Below are positions 36,572-47,046 of a stretch of 64,000 nt of DNA, piece by piece. Every line of letters begins with the position of its first letter. The stretch's first letter is position 1. The notes under the pieces were generated by a model that worked only from the letters and a program-made list of their open reading frames with translations, was not told the origin of the DNA and ran no database searches. Position numbers and translations under genes: made by a program. Origin of the DNA: Pirellulaceae bacterium (GTDB taxonomy: Bacteria > Planctomycetota > Planctomycetia > Pirellulales > Pirellulaceae); assembly GCA_022446825.1 (NCBI GenBank), contig JAKVBY010000034.1, positions 25,363 to 89,362 on the forward strand. The letters are read 5' to 3'.

Positions 36572-37126
36572 TCATCCCACAGACGTATTTGGGTCCTGGT
36601 TCAGATGATCCACGTATGTGTCGAGTTGGGTAGCAGCCTGGCGGTTGCTCCAGACAATCCAGGCAAAACACGTCGCCATTGCAATCGCTGCGCCCGTCAT
36701 CACTGCAGCACGGAACAGCCCGTTCATGCCCGTTTTCAGCGGACTCGAATAGAGGCAGAGCACCATTCCCAAAAAAAGTGGTCCGCAATACCAAACGGGC
36801 ACCAGTCGCAGCAGTCGTGATTGCTTTTGGATTGTCTCAATCCAAAAACTCTGCTCGGCAATGGGGTGGGCATCGAGAAGTTTGTCTCGAAGTGTGAACG
36901 ACCAGACGACACTGACAATAAATGCCACGGCCATGAGGACCACAAGACAACCGTAGAATTCAAGTGAACCAGAGTCACTCTGTAGAATAATTGCCGTAAA
37001 TGCAATCGCCACACAGCTGCACCCCATAGTTTCCGTCCGAGCCCGCTGGATGGTACCGCGAATCAATTCACGAATCGATTTTTCGAACGTAAGTTCAGAC
37101 TCAGCTCTCTTATTAGATGCGCTCAC
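36572..37126 (-). CDS. small multi-pass membrane protein of unknown function
   Basis: The protein has about 184 residues with four hydrophobic segments (about 35-55, 57-78, 110-132, 142-162) between polar N- and C-termini. The GTG at 37126 is preferred over TTG at 37132 because GGAAGAG lies 6 bases upstream. I recognise no domain. It is convergent with the tyrosine-rich gene. Confidence 0.6.
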   Translation of the reverse strand: MSASNKRAESELTFEKSIRELIRGTIQRARTETMGCSCVAIAFTAIILQSDSGSLEFYGCLVVLMAVAFIVSVVWSFTLRDKLLDAHPIAEQSFWIETIQKQSRLLRLVPVWYCGPLFLGMVLCLYSSPLKTGMNGLFRAAVMTGAAIAMATCFAWIVWSNRQAATQLDTYVDHLNQDPNTSVG

Positions 37127-37284
37127 CAGCAACTCTTCCCCTGGAAGAAATTTGTGTTACCTGAACTAACGTGGCTTCACACTATCTTCACATACGAGTG
37201 CCCGCCAAACCACACCCAGACCATTTCCCGTGGACCAAGATGGGTTACTCCTCCACCTGGGCCGCGCCGACTCCAAACAACACT

Positions 37285-38481
37285 TCAAACAAACACCTGG
37301 CGTGAAAAATCAACGAGGATCTCAGCAGCGGCGTCAACCTGACTAACCAAAATCCACTCATCTTTGGTGTGGGCTTGGTCAATCGATCCTGGACCAAACA
37401 CAACTGCGGGAACGCCATGACTCGCATATCGCGCTGCGTTGGTTCCAAAAGCGACACCGATACAATTGCTACGGTGCCCCGCTTGGATCGCAGCTGCGGC
37501 AAGTCGTTCGGCAAGGTCACCATTCCGATCGTCGTTCAATCCTACTGACTTGGTAAAGGGATCTTCGTGCGTCAATCGGATATCCTGAGGCAACTCTGCC
37601 GTAATGAAATCAACCGCATGACGAAAGGCATCCAATGGATTTTCGGATGGCAGTAATCGACGGTCAACTTCGATCGTGCAACGATCCGGCACAATATTGA
37701 CACTACTGCCACCCTCAATCACACCGACACTCAAGCTAGGTCGTCCTACCAGCGGATGGCTCCCTAACGCCGGAATGATTTCTTTCGCATAGCGTTCAAG
37801 CACAGCAATGACTTTTTGCATCTGGTAGATGGCATTGTCACCCTTATTCGGCGCTGAACTATGTGCTGCCTTGCCCGCAGTATGGAGCCGCCATCGCAAA
37901 GTTCCTTTGTGGGCCACAACAACATTGAGTGAAGTAGGTTCTGCAATGACGGCAACGTCTGGTTTTCTGTCAGGAACGTGAGGTGCACCTTCGCGCCAAC
38001 GATCACGCATATGAATCGCCCCGCCGCCTCCAAACTCTTCATCCACGGTTGCCGCCAACAATACAGTCGGCATGTCGGGTCGCGGCTCCGCAGCTAGACG
38101 CAAAAAAGCAGTGACCATGGCTGCCAATCCACCCTTCACATCACACGCCCCCCGTCCAAATAACTTGCCCTCTCGGATTTCCGGGTCGAAGGGGGATATC
38201 GTCATTCCTTCTACGGGCACCGTGTCTTGATGAGCCTCCAGCATCAATAACTTTTCAGCCGCTTTGCCGTGAGGATCCGCAGGCGTCCACGCCAAGATAT
38301 TTTCTCGCCCCTCGGTATAAACTTGTCGTTCATAAGAAACACCGGCAGAAGCGATAACTTCTTCCAATACGTCAGTCAAACGCGTTTCCAGGAAATCATC
38401 TCCGTCAGCCGGCCTTCCCATAGGGTTTACGCTCGGAATACTCACCAGTTTTGACAACAATTCGACCGTGTCTGATTTCAC
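37285..38481 (-). CDS. M20-family metallopeptidase (ArgE/DapE-like)
   Basis: The 398-residue protein has the M20 zinc-enzyme motifs LEAHQDTVP (His84, Asp86), GRGACDVKGG (Asp114) and VDEEFGGGG (Glu148-Glu149), with a central dimerisation domain. Such enzymes deacylate N-acyl amino acids: acetylornithine, succinyl-diaminopimelate or related substrates. The specific substrate is not visible. GTG 38481 has GGGAG 7 bases upstream. No arginine or lysine synthesis gene is adjacent. Confidence 0.88.
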   Translation of the reverse strand: MKSDTVELLSKLVSIPSVNPMGRPADGDDFLETRLTDVLEEVIASAGVSYERQVYTEGRENILAWTPADPHGKAAEKLLMLEAHQDTVPVEGMTISPFDPEIREGKLFGRGACDVKGGLAAMVTAFLRLAAEPRPDMPTVLLAATVDEEFGGGGAIHMRDRWREGAPHVPDRKPDVAVIAEPTSLNVVVAHKGTLRWRLHTAGKAAHSSAPNKGDNAIYQMQKVIAVLERYAKEIIPALGSHPLVGRPSLSVGVIEGGSSVNIVPDRCTIEVDRRLLPSENPLDAFRHAVDFITAELPQDIRLTHEDPFTKSVGLNDDRNGDLAERLAAAAIQAGHRSNCIGVAFGTNAARYASHGVPAVVFGPGSIDQAHTKDEWILVSQVDAAAEILVDFSRQVFV

Positions 38482-39322
38482 TTCGTGGCTCCCTCGCGCG
38501 TTGACCTTACCGGAGATCGATGTCCAGCGCGGATTCTAAGACAATTTTGGCTTGATCTCGACCTCCCTTCCCCAAGTAACAACACACGACCGTAACGGTA
38601 ACAATCTGACCTCTCGTCGTTTGGCGAGCGAAGAATTGCAAGCGCTCGAGAAAAATAAGCAAAGTCCGCTACCTGCTTAGAAGGACACATTGCCCCCAGT
38701 TTCTGCCTGCACATCATCTTTCCACAGCATACGATTCACTTGAAATCCCTGCAGAGACTTGGTTCTCTGCGCCACATGGGGTTTGCTCAATGCGCGTTTG
38801 CCCACTTTCTGAGACCTGCGGCTGCTGTTTAAAAAACACTACGATTGACGACCACACTGCAGAATACTGGGAATCTCCGCAGATTCTGCGACCGACTCTC
38901 CTTAACGACCCGATATTTCTTGGCGTTTCCCATAGATTTGCCGATTCCTACTTGTGCAATCGCCGACATTGTGAAAAATTTCACAGAGTGAGTTTTGGCG
39001 AAGTATCAACCTTGAAGCAATTCGAGCCCATCACGTCATCACACGCGATCCTTGGGCGGGGTTTTAGCTGTTGTTCTGGGAACTGATGTCCTGGGCACCT
39101 GTGCCTGGGAACTCGAGTGTTTTGGAACCGTGGTGTCTTGGAACAGTGGGTCCAACATATAAAGACCCATCCCAAGGATGTGGTCTCTGACAAAGGTTTC
39201 GAAGGTTGTTCGTATCACCGGATACTTTGTTAATCCTCTTCTCAGCACCTGAGGTCGAGGAATACCTTCACACCTGACCCCGCTGAGGATCACCGAGAAA
39301 CGTTCGGCGGCTAAAGATCACC
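38482..39322. other. gene-poor gap with degenerate 15-base repeats before nqrA
   Basis: No gene is supported. Five diverged copies of a 14-16-base unit around CTGGGAACT occur at about 39075-39150. The rest shows no recognisable structure. The nqr promoter presumably lies downstream of the repeats. Confidence 0.5.
39075..39150. repeat. degenerate tandem repeat, unit about 15 bases
   Basis: CTGGG or TTGG cores recur at 39076, 39091, 39105, 39122 and 39138, each followed by AACTG/ACCTG-like sequence. The copies are imperfect and lie 170 bases before nqrA. Confidence 0.5.
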
Positions 39323-40687
39323 ATGACTGTTTCCGTACAACGCATTGTTAAGGGACTCGACCTTCCCATCGGAGGCGCGCCCCAAAATTCCATCTCTGCC
39401 GGACCAACGTTAAATTCCGTTGCCTTACTGGGGGATGATTATCTGGGCATGAAGCCTACGATGCTCGTCCGCGAAGGGGATCAAGTAAAACTAGGGCAGG
39501 CTCTCTTTGAAGACAAAAAAAATCCGGGCGTGATGTTCACTTCACCCGCTGCGGGCACTGTAATTGAGGTCCGCCGTGGTGCTAAACGCAAATTTGAAGC
39601 ACTCGTGATCCAATTAGAGGGTGATGACGAAGAAACTTTTCCAATCTATGACGACCATCATTTAAACAACCTTCCACGAGAGCAAGTTCAAGAACATTTG
39701 CTCCGTTCCGGGCTTTGGACTGCACTGAGAACTAGGCCCTATAGCAAAATTCCCACACCGCACACCACGCCGCATTCCTTGTTCGTCACCGCCATAGAGA
39801 CAGCACCTCTCGCACCCAATCCGGTGACCGTGCTGAGTGAACCGTCCTACGATCGATATTTTGCGCACGGCTTGCGAGCACTCAGTGCCCTTACCGACGG
39901 AACGACGTATCTGTGTAAAGCGGCGAATGCAGAATTGCCTGGAACACAACTCGACTGCGTGACGGTGGCTTCATTCCACGGTAGCCATCCTGCAGGTCTT
40001 GCGGGAACACACATTCACCGCTTGGATCCAGTAAATGAAGCCAAAACTGTATGGCATATCGGTTATCAAGATGTCGTTGCCATTGGTTGCCTTTTTCTAA
40101 CTGGACGCCTCATGCCGCAACGTATCATCTCCTTAGCAGGACCAGCGGTCAAGAATCCACGCCTTATTCGCAGCCGCATCGGTGCTTCCATCGTTGATTC
40201 GATTCAGGAGGTCAGATCTACAACCAACGTACGGGTCATTTCTGGCTCGGTTCTCTCGGGACGGCAAGCCGTTCATCCTCTGGAATTTCTCGGACGTTTT
40301 CATCAGCAGATTTCCCTCATCAGCGAGGGTAGCCAACGCGATTTTCTCGGTTGGGCTATGCCCGGTTTTCGCAAGTTTTCTGTGACACGTGCTTTTGCAG
40401 CTGGTTTTTTTAAGAAACTCACTAATCTTCCTTTGACCTCCTCGCAAGAAGGCAGTCTCCGTGCCATTGTGCCTGTGGATGCCTACGAACAAGTCATGCC
40501 TTTGGACATTGTTGTCACGGCTTTACTAAAGGCCTTGATCGTGCAAGACACCGAGACAGCGAAGTCTCTTGGCTGTCTCGAATTGGATGAAGAAGATCTT
40601 GCCCTCTGCACGTTTGTTTGTCCTGGAAAAAATGCTTACGGTCCGCTGCTTCGTACGACTCTCGAACACATTGAACGTGAAGGATGA
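39323..40687 (+). CDS. nqrA: Na+-translocating NADH:quinone reductase subunit A
   Basis: NqrA is the peripheral, quinone-interacting subunit of the sodium-pumping respiratory NADH dehydrogenase. The 454-residue protein has the family N-terminus (VKGLDLPIGGAP), the biotinyl-lipoyl-like fold with MFTSPAAGTV, and the SRIGASIVDSIQEV and GAMPGF-like segments further on. It begins the operon; nqrB starts 24 bases after it. Confidence 0.95.
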   Translation: MTVSVQRIVKGLDLPIGGAPQNSISAGPTLNSVALLGDDYLGMKPTMLVREGDQVKLGQALFEDKKNPGVMFTSPAAGTVIEVRRGAKRKFEALVIQLEGDDEETFPIYDDHHLNNLPREQVQEHLLRSGLWTALRTRPYSKIPTPHTTPHSLFVTAIETAPLAPNPVTVLSEPSYDRYFAHGLRALSALTDGTTYLCKAANAELPGTQLDCVTVASFHGSHPAGLAGTHIHRLDPVNEAKTVWHIGYQDVVAIGCLFLTGRLMPQRIISLAGPAVKNPRLIRSRIGASIVDSIQEVRSTTNVRVISGSVLSGRQAVHPLEFLGRFHQQISLISEGSQRDFLGWAMPGFRKFSVTRAFAAGFFKKLTNLPLTSSQEGSLRAIVPVDAYEQVMPLDIVVTALLKALIVQDTETAKSLGCLELDEEDLALCTFVCPGKNAYGPLLRTTLEHIEREG

Positions 40688-40711
40688 TTCCGGAACGCCG
40701 GAAGGGCAGGC

Positions 40712-41929
40712 ATGAAGTTAATCCGAAAAATGCTTGATCGAGTTGAGCCTACCTTTAAGGAAGGTGGCAAGCTGCAGCGGTTCTATCCGTTGTACGAAGC
40801 ACTCGATACCTTCCTGTACACGCCAGGGGAAGTCACCCAAGAGCCCACCCATGTACGCGACTCCTTGGATTTAAAGCGTTTAATGGTCTTGGTCGTGTTG
40901 TCTCTCCTACCTTGCATTTTCATGGCATTCTACAACACCGGACGTCAAGCCAATCTGGCCATCCTCGCCAGCGACCAAGTGCAAGCCATTGACTCCTGGC
41001 GCGTTGACGCGCTGAACCTTGCTGGTCTGGGATTTGATCCAGACAGTTTCCTCGACAATATCGGTCACGGAGCACTTTATTTTCTACCCGTTTATCTGGT
41101 TTGCATGACCGTCGGAGGTCTCTGGGAAGTACTGTTCAGCATTGTACGGAAACACGAAGTCAACGAAGGATTTCTGGTCACTGGCATGCTGTTTCCACTC
41201 ACACTTCCTCCCACCATCCCCTTATGGCAAGTTGCGATTGGGATCAGTTTTGGTGTGGTAATTGGAAAAGAAATTTTTGGCGGTACAGGTAAGAATTTTT
41301 TAAATCCCGCCTTAACCGCGCGGGCATTTCTTTACTTTGCCTATCCCAGCTATATGACCGGCGACACTATCTGGCGAGCTGTCGATGGGTTGAGCGGTGC
41401 GACACCCTTAGGCGCCTTAGCCGCAGCGCCAATCGAACAAGGGATGAGCGCCGTCAACACCAGTTGGCTGGCGGCCTTTCTCGGTGACATGCCAGGATCG
41501 ATGGGGGAAACCTCGACGCTCGCCTGCCTGCTCGGGGCTACCATGCTGATCGCCACACGTATCGGGTCGTGGCAAATCATGGCTGGCGTCGTCGTCGGTG
41601 CAGGGGCCCTATCGACTCTGTTTTGGCAAATCGGAAGTTCCAATTCCATGTTTGCGATGGGACCCCATTGGCATCTCGTCGTAGGTGGTTTTGCTTTCGG
41701 CACGGTTTTCATGGCCACCGATCCAGTCTCCGCAGCCATGACGAACACCGGCAAATGGATTTATGGGGTTCTGATTGGATTGATGACCATCCTCATTCGC
41801 GTCATCAACCCGGCGTATCCAGAGGGCATTATGTTGGCCATTCTCTTCGGTAATGTGATGGCCCCCTTGATCGACTATTACGTGATTCAACGGAATATCA
41901 AACGAAGGCAGGCACGCTATGCGTCGTGA
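40712..41929 (+). CDS. nqrB: Na+-NQR subunit B
   Basis: An integral membrane subunit carrying covalent FMN and riboflavin. The 405-residue protein has about 10 membrane segments. The flavinylation motif [10 protein letters not shown] places FMN on Thr231. [23 protein letters not shown] and [14 protein letters not shown] are family signatures. The ribosome site GGAAGG precedes the ATG. nqrC overlaps its end by 11 bases. Confidence 0.96.
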   Translation: MKLIRKMLDRVEPTFKEGGKLQRFYPLYEALDTFLYTPGEVTQEPTHVRDSLDLKRLMVLVVLSLLPCIFMAFYNTGRQANLAILASDQVQAIDSWRVDALNLAGLGFDPDSFLDNIGHGALYFLPVYLVCMTVGGLWEVLFSIVRKHEVNEGFLVTGMLFPLTLPPTIPLWQVAIGISFGVVIGKEIFGGTGKNFLNPALTARAFLYFAYPSYMTGDTIWRAVDGLSGATPLGALAAAPIEQGMSAVNTSWLAAFLGDMPGSMGETSTLACLLGATMLIATRIGSWQIMAGVVVGAGALSTLFWQIGSSNSMFAMGPHWHLVVGGFAFGTVFMATDPVSAAMTNTGKWIYGVLIGLMTILIRVINPAYPEGIMLAILFGNVMAPLIDYYVIQRNIKRRQARYAS

Positions 41930-42713
41930 CTCAGTGGGTTACACAATGATGGTGGCAGCAGTTCTGTGCATTGTCTGTTCCGTACTGGTTTCTGGCGCAG
42001 CGGTGGGACTGCGCTCGCGTCAGCAGGCAAATAAAGACGCTTTCCGAAAAGAAAATATTTTGATCGCAGCGGGCATGCTGGAAAAAAATCAGTCCGTGGA
42101 AGAATTATTTGAGGCACGGATTCAAGAGCAACTTATTGATCTGGCCACGGGAACACCAGCCTCCCCCGACGCGGTCCCGGCCCCTTATGACCAACGCTCT
42201 GCAGCCCGGGATCCCGACCTGAGTGTTGGCATCGACGCTGCTCAGGACGTCGCCGGTATCAAACGCCGAGAAAAGTACAGCCAGGTCTACTTGGTACGAC
42301 AGGAAAATGGTGAGCTGGAAAAAATCGTTTTGCCCGTGTATGGCAAAGGCCTTTGGTCCACCTTGCGGGGGTTCCTCGCCTTAGAAGCAGATCTCAATAC
42401 AGTCGCCGGTCTCACGTTTTATGAACACAAAGAGACACCTGGATTGGGTGGAGAGATTGATAACCCACTCTGGAAAGCCAAATGGCCCGGCAAGCTGCTC
42501 CGCGACAGTGAGGGTGCCATTCAGCTTGAAGTCATCAAAGGCCAGGTCCAGGCAGGCACCCCGCGTGCGCAACACCAAATTGACGGACTCTCCGGGGCAA
42601 CCATTACCAGTCGAGGTGTTTCAAACCTGATTCGTTATTGGCTCTCTGACAATGCCTTCGGACCTTTTTTGGATCAGATCGCCAAGGGTAATTTAGGAGA
42701 AAGCGATGGCTGA
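41919..42713 (+). CDS. nqrC: Na+-NQR subunit C
   Basis: A membrane-anchored periplasmic flavin subunit. The 264-residue protein has one membrane segment (about 9-30) and an FMN-binding domain whose acceptor Thr228 is in [18 protein letters not shown]-like [11 protein letters not shown] is also present. It overlaps nqrB and nqrD (8 bases), indicating translational coupling. The ApbE domain downstream should add the FMN. Confidence 0.95.
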   Translation: MRRDSVGYTMMVAAVLCIVCSVLVSGAAVGLRSRQQANKDAFRKENILIAAGMLEKNQSVEELFEARIQEQLIDLATGTPASPDAVPAPYDQRSAARDPDLSVGIDAAQDVAGIKRREKYSQVYLVRQENGELEKIVLPVYGKGLWSTLRGFLALEADLNTVAGLTFYEHKETPGLGGEIDNPLWKAKWPGKLLRDSEGAIQLEVIKGQVQAGTPRAQHQIDGLSGATITSRGVSNLIRYWLSDNAFGPFLDQIAKGNLGESDG

Positions 42714-43335
42714 TCAGCAAGCCAAAGATGTCGTGGTGGGACCGATTTTTAGCAACAACCCCATCGCCTTACAGGTGCTGGGAATTTGTTCTGCCTTGGC
42801 CGTAACTACCAAACTCGAAACATCGGTAGTGATGTGTCTGGCCGTGATTGTCGTCTTAGTCTTGTCGAATCTCTTTGTAAGTCTCATCCGCAAATTCATC
42901 CCAGGTAGTATCCGCATCATCGTGCAAATGACCATCATTGCATCTTTGGTGATTTGCGTAGAACAAATACTGCAAGCGTTCGCCTACGAAATCAGCACGA
43001 CCATGTCTGTTTTCGTGGGACTGATTATCACCAATTGCATCGTGATGGGACGAGCCGAAGCCTATGCCATGAAAAATCCGCCTACCTGGAGCATGCTGGA
43101 TGGTTTAGGAAACGGCTTGGGCTATAGCCTGATCTTGATCGTCGTGGGAATTTTTCGTGAGCTACTCGGTTCCGGAAAACTTTGGGGATACCAGGTACTT
43201 TCGCTGAGTAGCGAAGGGGGCTGGTACGTCCCCAATGGACTCATGTTGCTTTCGCCAAGCGCGTTTTTCATTATTGGCCTGACGATTTGGGCCATCCGTA
43301 CCTGGAAACCTGACCAAGTGGAAACGGAGAGCTAG
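42706..43335 (+). CDS. nqrD: Na+-NQR subunit D
   Basis: The 209-residue protein has six membrane segments. It carries one cysteine in each half of the NqrD pattern, GICSALA and [12 protein letters not shown]; together with NqrE they hold the iron centre inside the membrane. NPALVQLLGLCPLLA-like [16 protein letters not shown] is the family N-terminus. One base separates it from nqrE. Confidence 0.95.
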   Translation: MADQQAKDVVVGPIFSNNPIALQVLGICSALAVTTKLETSVVMCLAVIVVLVLSNLFVSLIRKFIPGSIRIIVQMTIIASLVICVEQILQAFAYEISTTMSVFVGLIITNCIVMGRAEAYAMKNPPTWSMLDGLGNGLGYSLILIVVGIFRELLGSGKLWGYQVLSLSSEGGWYVPNGLMLLSPSAFFIIGLTIWAIRTWKPDQVETES

Positions 43336-43336
43336 T

Positions 43337-43948
43337 ATGTTGGAGCACTACGCAAGTATCGCTCTGAAGTCGATCTTTGTGGAAAATCTTGCGCTTTCGT
43401 TTTTTCTTGGCATGTGTACTTTTCTGGCCATTTCCAAGAATGTCAAAACGGCCACTGGCCTGGGTGGTGCGGTCATCGTCATCATGGGAATCACCATTCC
43501 GGCAAACAATTTGATTTACACGTATTTGCTTCGCCCCGGTGCACTTGCTTGGATCAGTGACAATTATGCCGCCTTTGATTTAACGTTTCTTGGCCTGATT
43601 AGCTACATCGGCGTCATTGCTGCCATGGTGCAAATTCTGGAAATGACATTGGATCGCTACTTCCCGGCACTCTACCATTCGCTGGGTATCTTCCTGCCCC
43701 TGATTACCGTCAATTGCGCTATCCTGGGCGGCTCCCTGTTCATGGTCGAGCGAGATTACAATTTTCCCGAAAGCGTTGTTTATGGTCTGGGAGCCGGATT
43801 CGGCTGGGCGCTGGCAATCATGGCGTTGGCGGGCATTCGAGAAAAGATGAAATACAGTGATGTGCCTGATGGGCTCAAAGGTCTGGGTATCACTTTTATC
43901 GTCGTGGGCTTAATGGCCTTAGCGTTCATGTCTTTTGGTGGCATCTGA
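43337..43948 (+). CDS. nqrE: Na+-NQR subunit E
   Basis: The 203-residue protein has six membrane segments, homologous to NqrD in inverted topology. [10 protein letters not shown] and [13 protein letters not shown] hold the two conserved cysteines for the shared iron centre. Its [10 protein letters not shown] and LVQMV-like segments fit the family. It is followed by nqrF after 38 bases. Confidence 0.95.
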   Translation: MLEHYASIALKSIFVENLALSFFLGMCTFLAISKNVKTATGLGGAVIVIMGITIPANNLIYTYLLRPGALAWISDNYAAFDLTFLGLISYIGVIAAMVQILEMTLDRYFPALYHSLGIFLPLITVNCAILGGSLFMVERDYNFPESVVYGLGAGFGWALAIMALAGIREKMKYSDVPDGLKGLGITFIVVGLMALAFMSFGGI

Positions 43949-43986
43949 CCCAGAAGACCGTTTTTTGACAATGCTGCAATCAAACA

Positions 43987-45222
43987 ATGTTGGAATCAAT
44001 GACTGAGATTTTACTCGGCGTCGGAATGTTCACGGCGGTTGTTCTCGCGCTCGTCTTGGTCATTTTGCTTGCCAAATGGCAACTCGTTGCTGCAGGCAGT
44101 GTTGCCATTACCGTCAATGAGCAAAAAACAATCGAAGTTCCCGCCGGTGGCAAGTTACTTGAAGCTCTCGCCAACGAGGGAATTTTTGTTTCCTCGGCCT
44201 GTGGTGGTGGTGGTACCTGCGCCCAGTGTCTTGTCAAAGTTTTCGAAGGTGGGGGTGACATCCTGCCGACCGAACGGTCTCACATTAACCGCCGAGAAGC
44301 CAGCGAAGGCTGTCGTCTGTCCTGTCAAGTTGCAGTCAAACAAGACATGGCTATTGAAGTTCCCGCCGAAGCCTTCGAAACAAAAAAATGGCTTTGCAAA
44401 GTAAAATCTAACCACAACGTGGCCACGTTTATCAAAGAATTCGTACTCGAGCTTCCCGCTGGAGAAGACGTGGGATTCAAACCTGGCGGCTACATTCAGA
44501 TCGAAGTGCCACCACACGTTCAAGCCTACCAAGAGTTCGACATCGAAAAGGAATATCACGACGACTGGGACCAATTTAACGTTTGGCGTTATGTCTCCAA
44601 AGTCGACGAACCAGTCATTCGGGCCTATTCCATGGCAAACTATCCCGATGAAAAGGGAATCATCATGTTGAATGTGCGCGTCGCATCACCGCACCCGCGC
44701 GCACCGGAAGGGACACCACCAGGCAAGGTTTCGTCTTACATCTTCGGCCGCAAACCAGGAGATGAAGTCACGATTTCTGGACCGTATGGCGAGTTCTTCA
44801 TCAAAGATACAGAAGCAGAAATGGTTTACATCGGCGGCGGTGCTGGCATGGCTCCACTGCGCAGTCACGTCTTCGAACTCTTCAAAAGCCGTCAGACAAA
44901 CCGAAAGGTGTCCTACTGGTACGGCGGGCGTAGCCTGCGGGAGTTGTTTTATCAGGAAGAGTTTGAAACTCTCGCCAAAGAGCACTCCAATTTCAGCTTT
45001 CATGTCGCCCTATCGGACGCGTTGCCCGAAGACAATTGGACGGGCTACACTGGATTTATTCACCAAGTTTTGCTCGACAACTATTTGAAGAATCACCCCG
45101 CACCAGAAGACATCGAGTACTATATCTGTGGGCCGCCCATGATGAACCAAGCGGTGTTCAAAATGCTCGACGATCTCGGTGTTGAGCCAGAGAATATCTC
45201 CTACGACGATTTCGGCGGTTGA
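43987..45222 (+). CDS. nqrF: Na+-NQR subunit F, NADH-oxidising flavoprotein
   Basis: Takes electrons from NADH. The 411-residue protein has one membrane segment (about 8-30), then a 2Fe-2S domain with Cys72, Cys78, Cys81 and Cys113 ([12 protein letters not shown]). An FAD domain with RAYSMANYP and an NADH domain with [12 protein letters not shown] follow. It ends YDDFGG, the usual family end. ATG 43987 is used; ATG 43999 is also possible. Confidence 0.96.
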   Translation: MLESMTEILLGVGMFTAVVLALVLVILLAKWQLVAAGSVAITVNEQKTIEVPAGGKLLEALANEGIFVSSACGGGGTCAQCLVKVFEGGGDILPTERSHINRREASEGCRLSCQVAVKQDMAIEVPAEAFETKKWLCKVKSNHNVATFIKEFVLELPAGEDVGFKPGGYIQIEVPPHVQAYQEFDIEKEYHDDWDQFNVWRYVSKVDEPVIRAYSMANYPDEKGIIMLNVRVASPHPRAPEGTPPGKVSSYIFGRKPGDEVTISGPYGEFFIKDTEAEMVYIGGGAGMAPLRSHVFELFKSRQTNRKVSYWYGGRSLRELFYQEEFETLAKEHSNFSFHVALSDALPEDNWTGYTGFIHQVLLDNYLKNHPAPEDIEYYICGPPMMNQAVFKMLDDLGVEPENISYDDFGG

Positions 45223-45240
45223 TTCCAGGGAGTGGTTACC

Positions 45241-46542
45241 ATGCCCCGCGGTCGATTGGCACTGCGCTCCGTTTTTATCGTTTCTGTCACAATTCCTTTC
45301 CTGGGCTGTGAAAGCATCGTCGGAGTCTGCGCGGCTGAACCAATCGTCGTGCTGACGGGTAACACCATGGGGACGACCTATACTATCAAAATCAATCCAC
45401 CTTCGGTCACCCCCACCCACAATCCTTTAGAGACCGCGATTGCGCAACGCTTGGACGACATCAATCAGCTCATGTCAACCTATATCGAGTCGTCGGAGAT
45501 CTCACAATTCAACCAAAGTCCGGCCGACCAATGGTTTCCGATCTCAGCCGATACGGCAACGGTGGTTTCCGTCGCGCAAGAGATTGCCAAGGAAACGGAG
45601 GGCGCTTTTGACATCTCGGTCGGTCCACTCGTCGGCCTGTGGAATTTTGGCTCGGGGAGCGACTCCTCGGTGGCGTTTGCACCACCGACTCGCCAGCACA
45701 TCGACTCTGTGCTGGAGCAGATTGGCCATGCAAAATTGCAATGCCGGCTAGACCCGCCCGCGCTGCGGAAAACCGTCGGCCAGCTACAAATTGATCTTTC
45801 TGGCATTGCCAAAGGTTTTGCCGTGGACGAAATATGCCAACTACTGCTGGCCCACAACCTACACGATTTTATGGTCGAAATTGGGGGAGAAGTACGCCTG
45901 AGTGGAACTCGGGCAGATGGACAGCCTTGGAACATCGGCATCGAAGCGCCGGACAAGGCCTCGCGACAATTAAACCTCGTGATCGCCCCCCGCGCGACGG
46001 CCATCGCCACCTCCGGTGACTATCGAGATTTCCATGAATACGAAGGGATCTACTATTCCCATACCATCGATCCGCGCACCGGTCGTCCCATCCTTCACAA
46101 TCTTGCGGGTGTCACGGTTCTCGCAGAGGATTGCATGCGTGCCGATGCTTTGGCAACAGCTCTCCTCGTTATGGGTCCGGAAGACGGAAACAACTGGGCA
46201 GAAAAACACGATGTCGCTGCCTTGTTTGTCACACGCACCAGTAAAGGCCTGGCGAGTTCGGCAACCCGTCGATTCGAAGTCCTACAATCCACAACGGGCA
46301 AAACACAGGAGGACGGTAGCTTTCCCAAAGTCTTGTTTCTATCTTTCCTGATCATCAGCATCGCTCTGCTGGGAATGTCCATCGGTGTCATTATTAGCAA
46401 ACGCAGGATTCAAGGCAGTTGCGGTGGACTCGCTGGTTTTACCGACGACCAAGGCCGCACGGTGTGTGACGCATGCCAGCACCCCTCCCCAGAATGCGAG
46501 GGGATGCAGGCCACCACATCGACGTCGAAAGCGACAGACTAA
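45241..46542 (+). CDS. ApbE FMN transferase fused to an NqrM-like domain
   Basis: The 433-residue protein has two maturation factors in one chain. Residues 1-23 form a signal with a possible lipobox (FLGC). Residues about 35-345 are ApbE: TMGTTYTIKI, IDLSGIAKGFAVDE, IGGEVRLSG and HTIDPRTGRP. Residues about 364-386 form a membrane helix followed by RRIQGSCGGLAGF and cysteines 394, 409, 412 and 419, the NqrM pattern. ApbE attaches FMN to NqrB and NqrC; NqrM is needed to mature the NqrD/E iron centre. ATG 45241 follows AGGGAG by 8 bases. Confidence 0.88.
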   Translation: MPRGRLALRSVFIVSVTIPFLGCESIVGVCAAEPIVVLTGNTMGTTYTIKINPPSVTPTHNPLETAIAQRLDDINQLMSTYIESSEISQFNQSPADQWFPISADTATVVSVAQEIAKETEGAFDISVGPLVGLWNFGSGSDSSVAFAPPTRQHIDSVLEQIGHAKLQCRLDPPALRKTVGQLQIDLSGIAKGFAVDEICQLLLAHNLHDFMVEIGGEVRLSGTRADGQPWNIGIEAPDKASRQLNLVIAPRATAIATSGDYRDFHEYEGIYYSHTIDPRTGRPILHNLAGVTVLAEDCMRADALATALLVMGPEDGNNWAEKHDVAALFVTRTSKGLASSATRRFEVLQSTTGKTQEDGSFPKVLFLSFLIISIALLGMSIGVIISKRRIQGSCGGLAGFTDDQGRTVCDACQHPSPECEGMQATTSTSKATD

Positions 46543-47046
46543 ACGCTGAACGTGCGAAGCGTCCACTCGAGCGAACGCGGCACATTCTGGCAGCTCGAGA
46601 CCACCCGCGACAATGGTTCCTCGCTTTTTGTGCTAATTTTCTTGATGGCAAGATCGCTGACCTCTTCGAATTCACTTCTACAGTGAGTCCGTTGCAGCAA
46701 ACCCTGCGGTTTTCGCATGAGTCTCCCAGCAACATAAATACAAACATCTCGCATCTCAGAATTTGGGTCTTAACATCGATTCTACCCTTAAAGACTACAC
46801 AGCGGCCTTGCCCAGAAAAACTACAAAGAACACTTGCCTGACCGATACAGAGGCTAACGATAGACGCCTGCGGTATTTTTCGACCAGCCGGTTCCTGAGT
46901 CCAAAGGACCGTTTATCGACGTTTTCCGCTCGATCATCTAGACGCGCTCCCCGCCCACCCCTGCATTTCCAGGTGGGCGGTTCGGTATAATAAGTATGTA
47001 TCTTCCCCCCTTCACATCGGGCAACCGACAGGCTTGAGTTCAACTG
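46543..47046. other. gap with a hairpin and a TATAAT element
   Basis: No gene is supported. A GC-rich inverted repeat (46951-46959 and 46972-46980) is followed at once by TATAAT (46986-46991), 55 bases before the next gene. The rest looks unstructured. Confidence 0.5.
46951..46991 (+). promoter_or_regulatory. hairpin plus candidate -10 box
   Basis: Arms CCGCCCACC and GGTGGGCGG flank a 12-base loop, then TATAAT follows 5 bases later. The hairpin could end nqr transcription or control the next gene; no T-run follows, and no good -35 is seen, so both readings are tentative. Confidence 0.35.
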
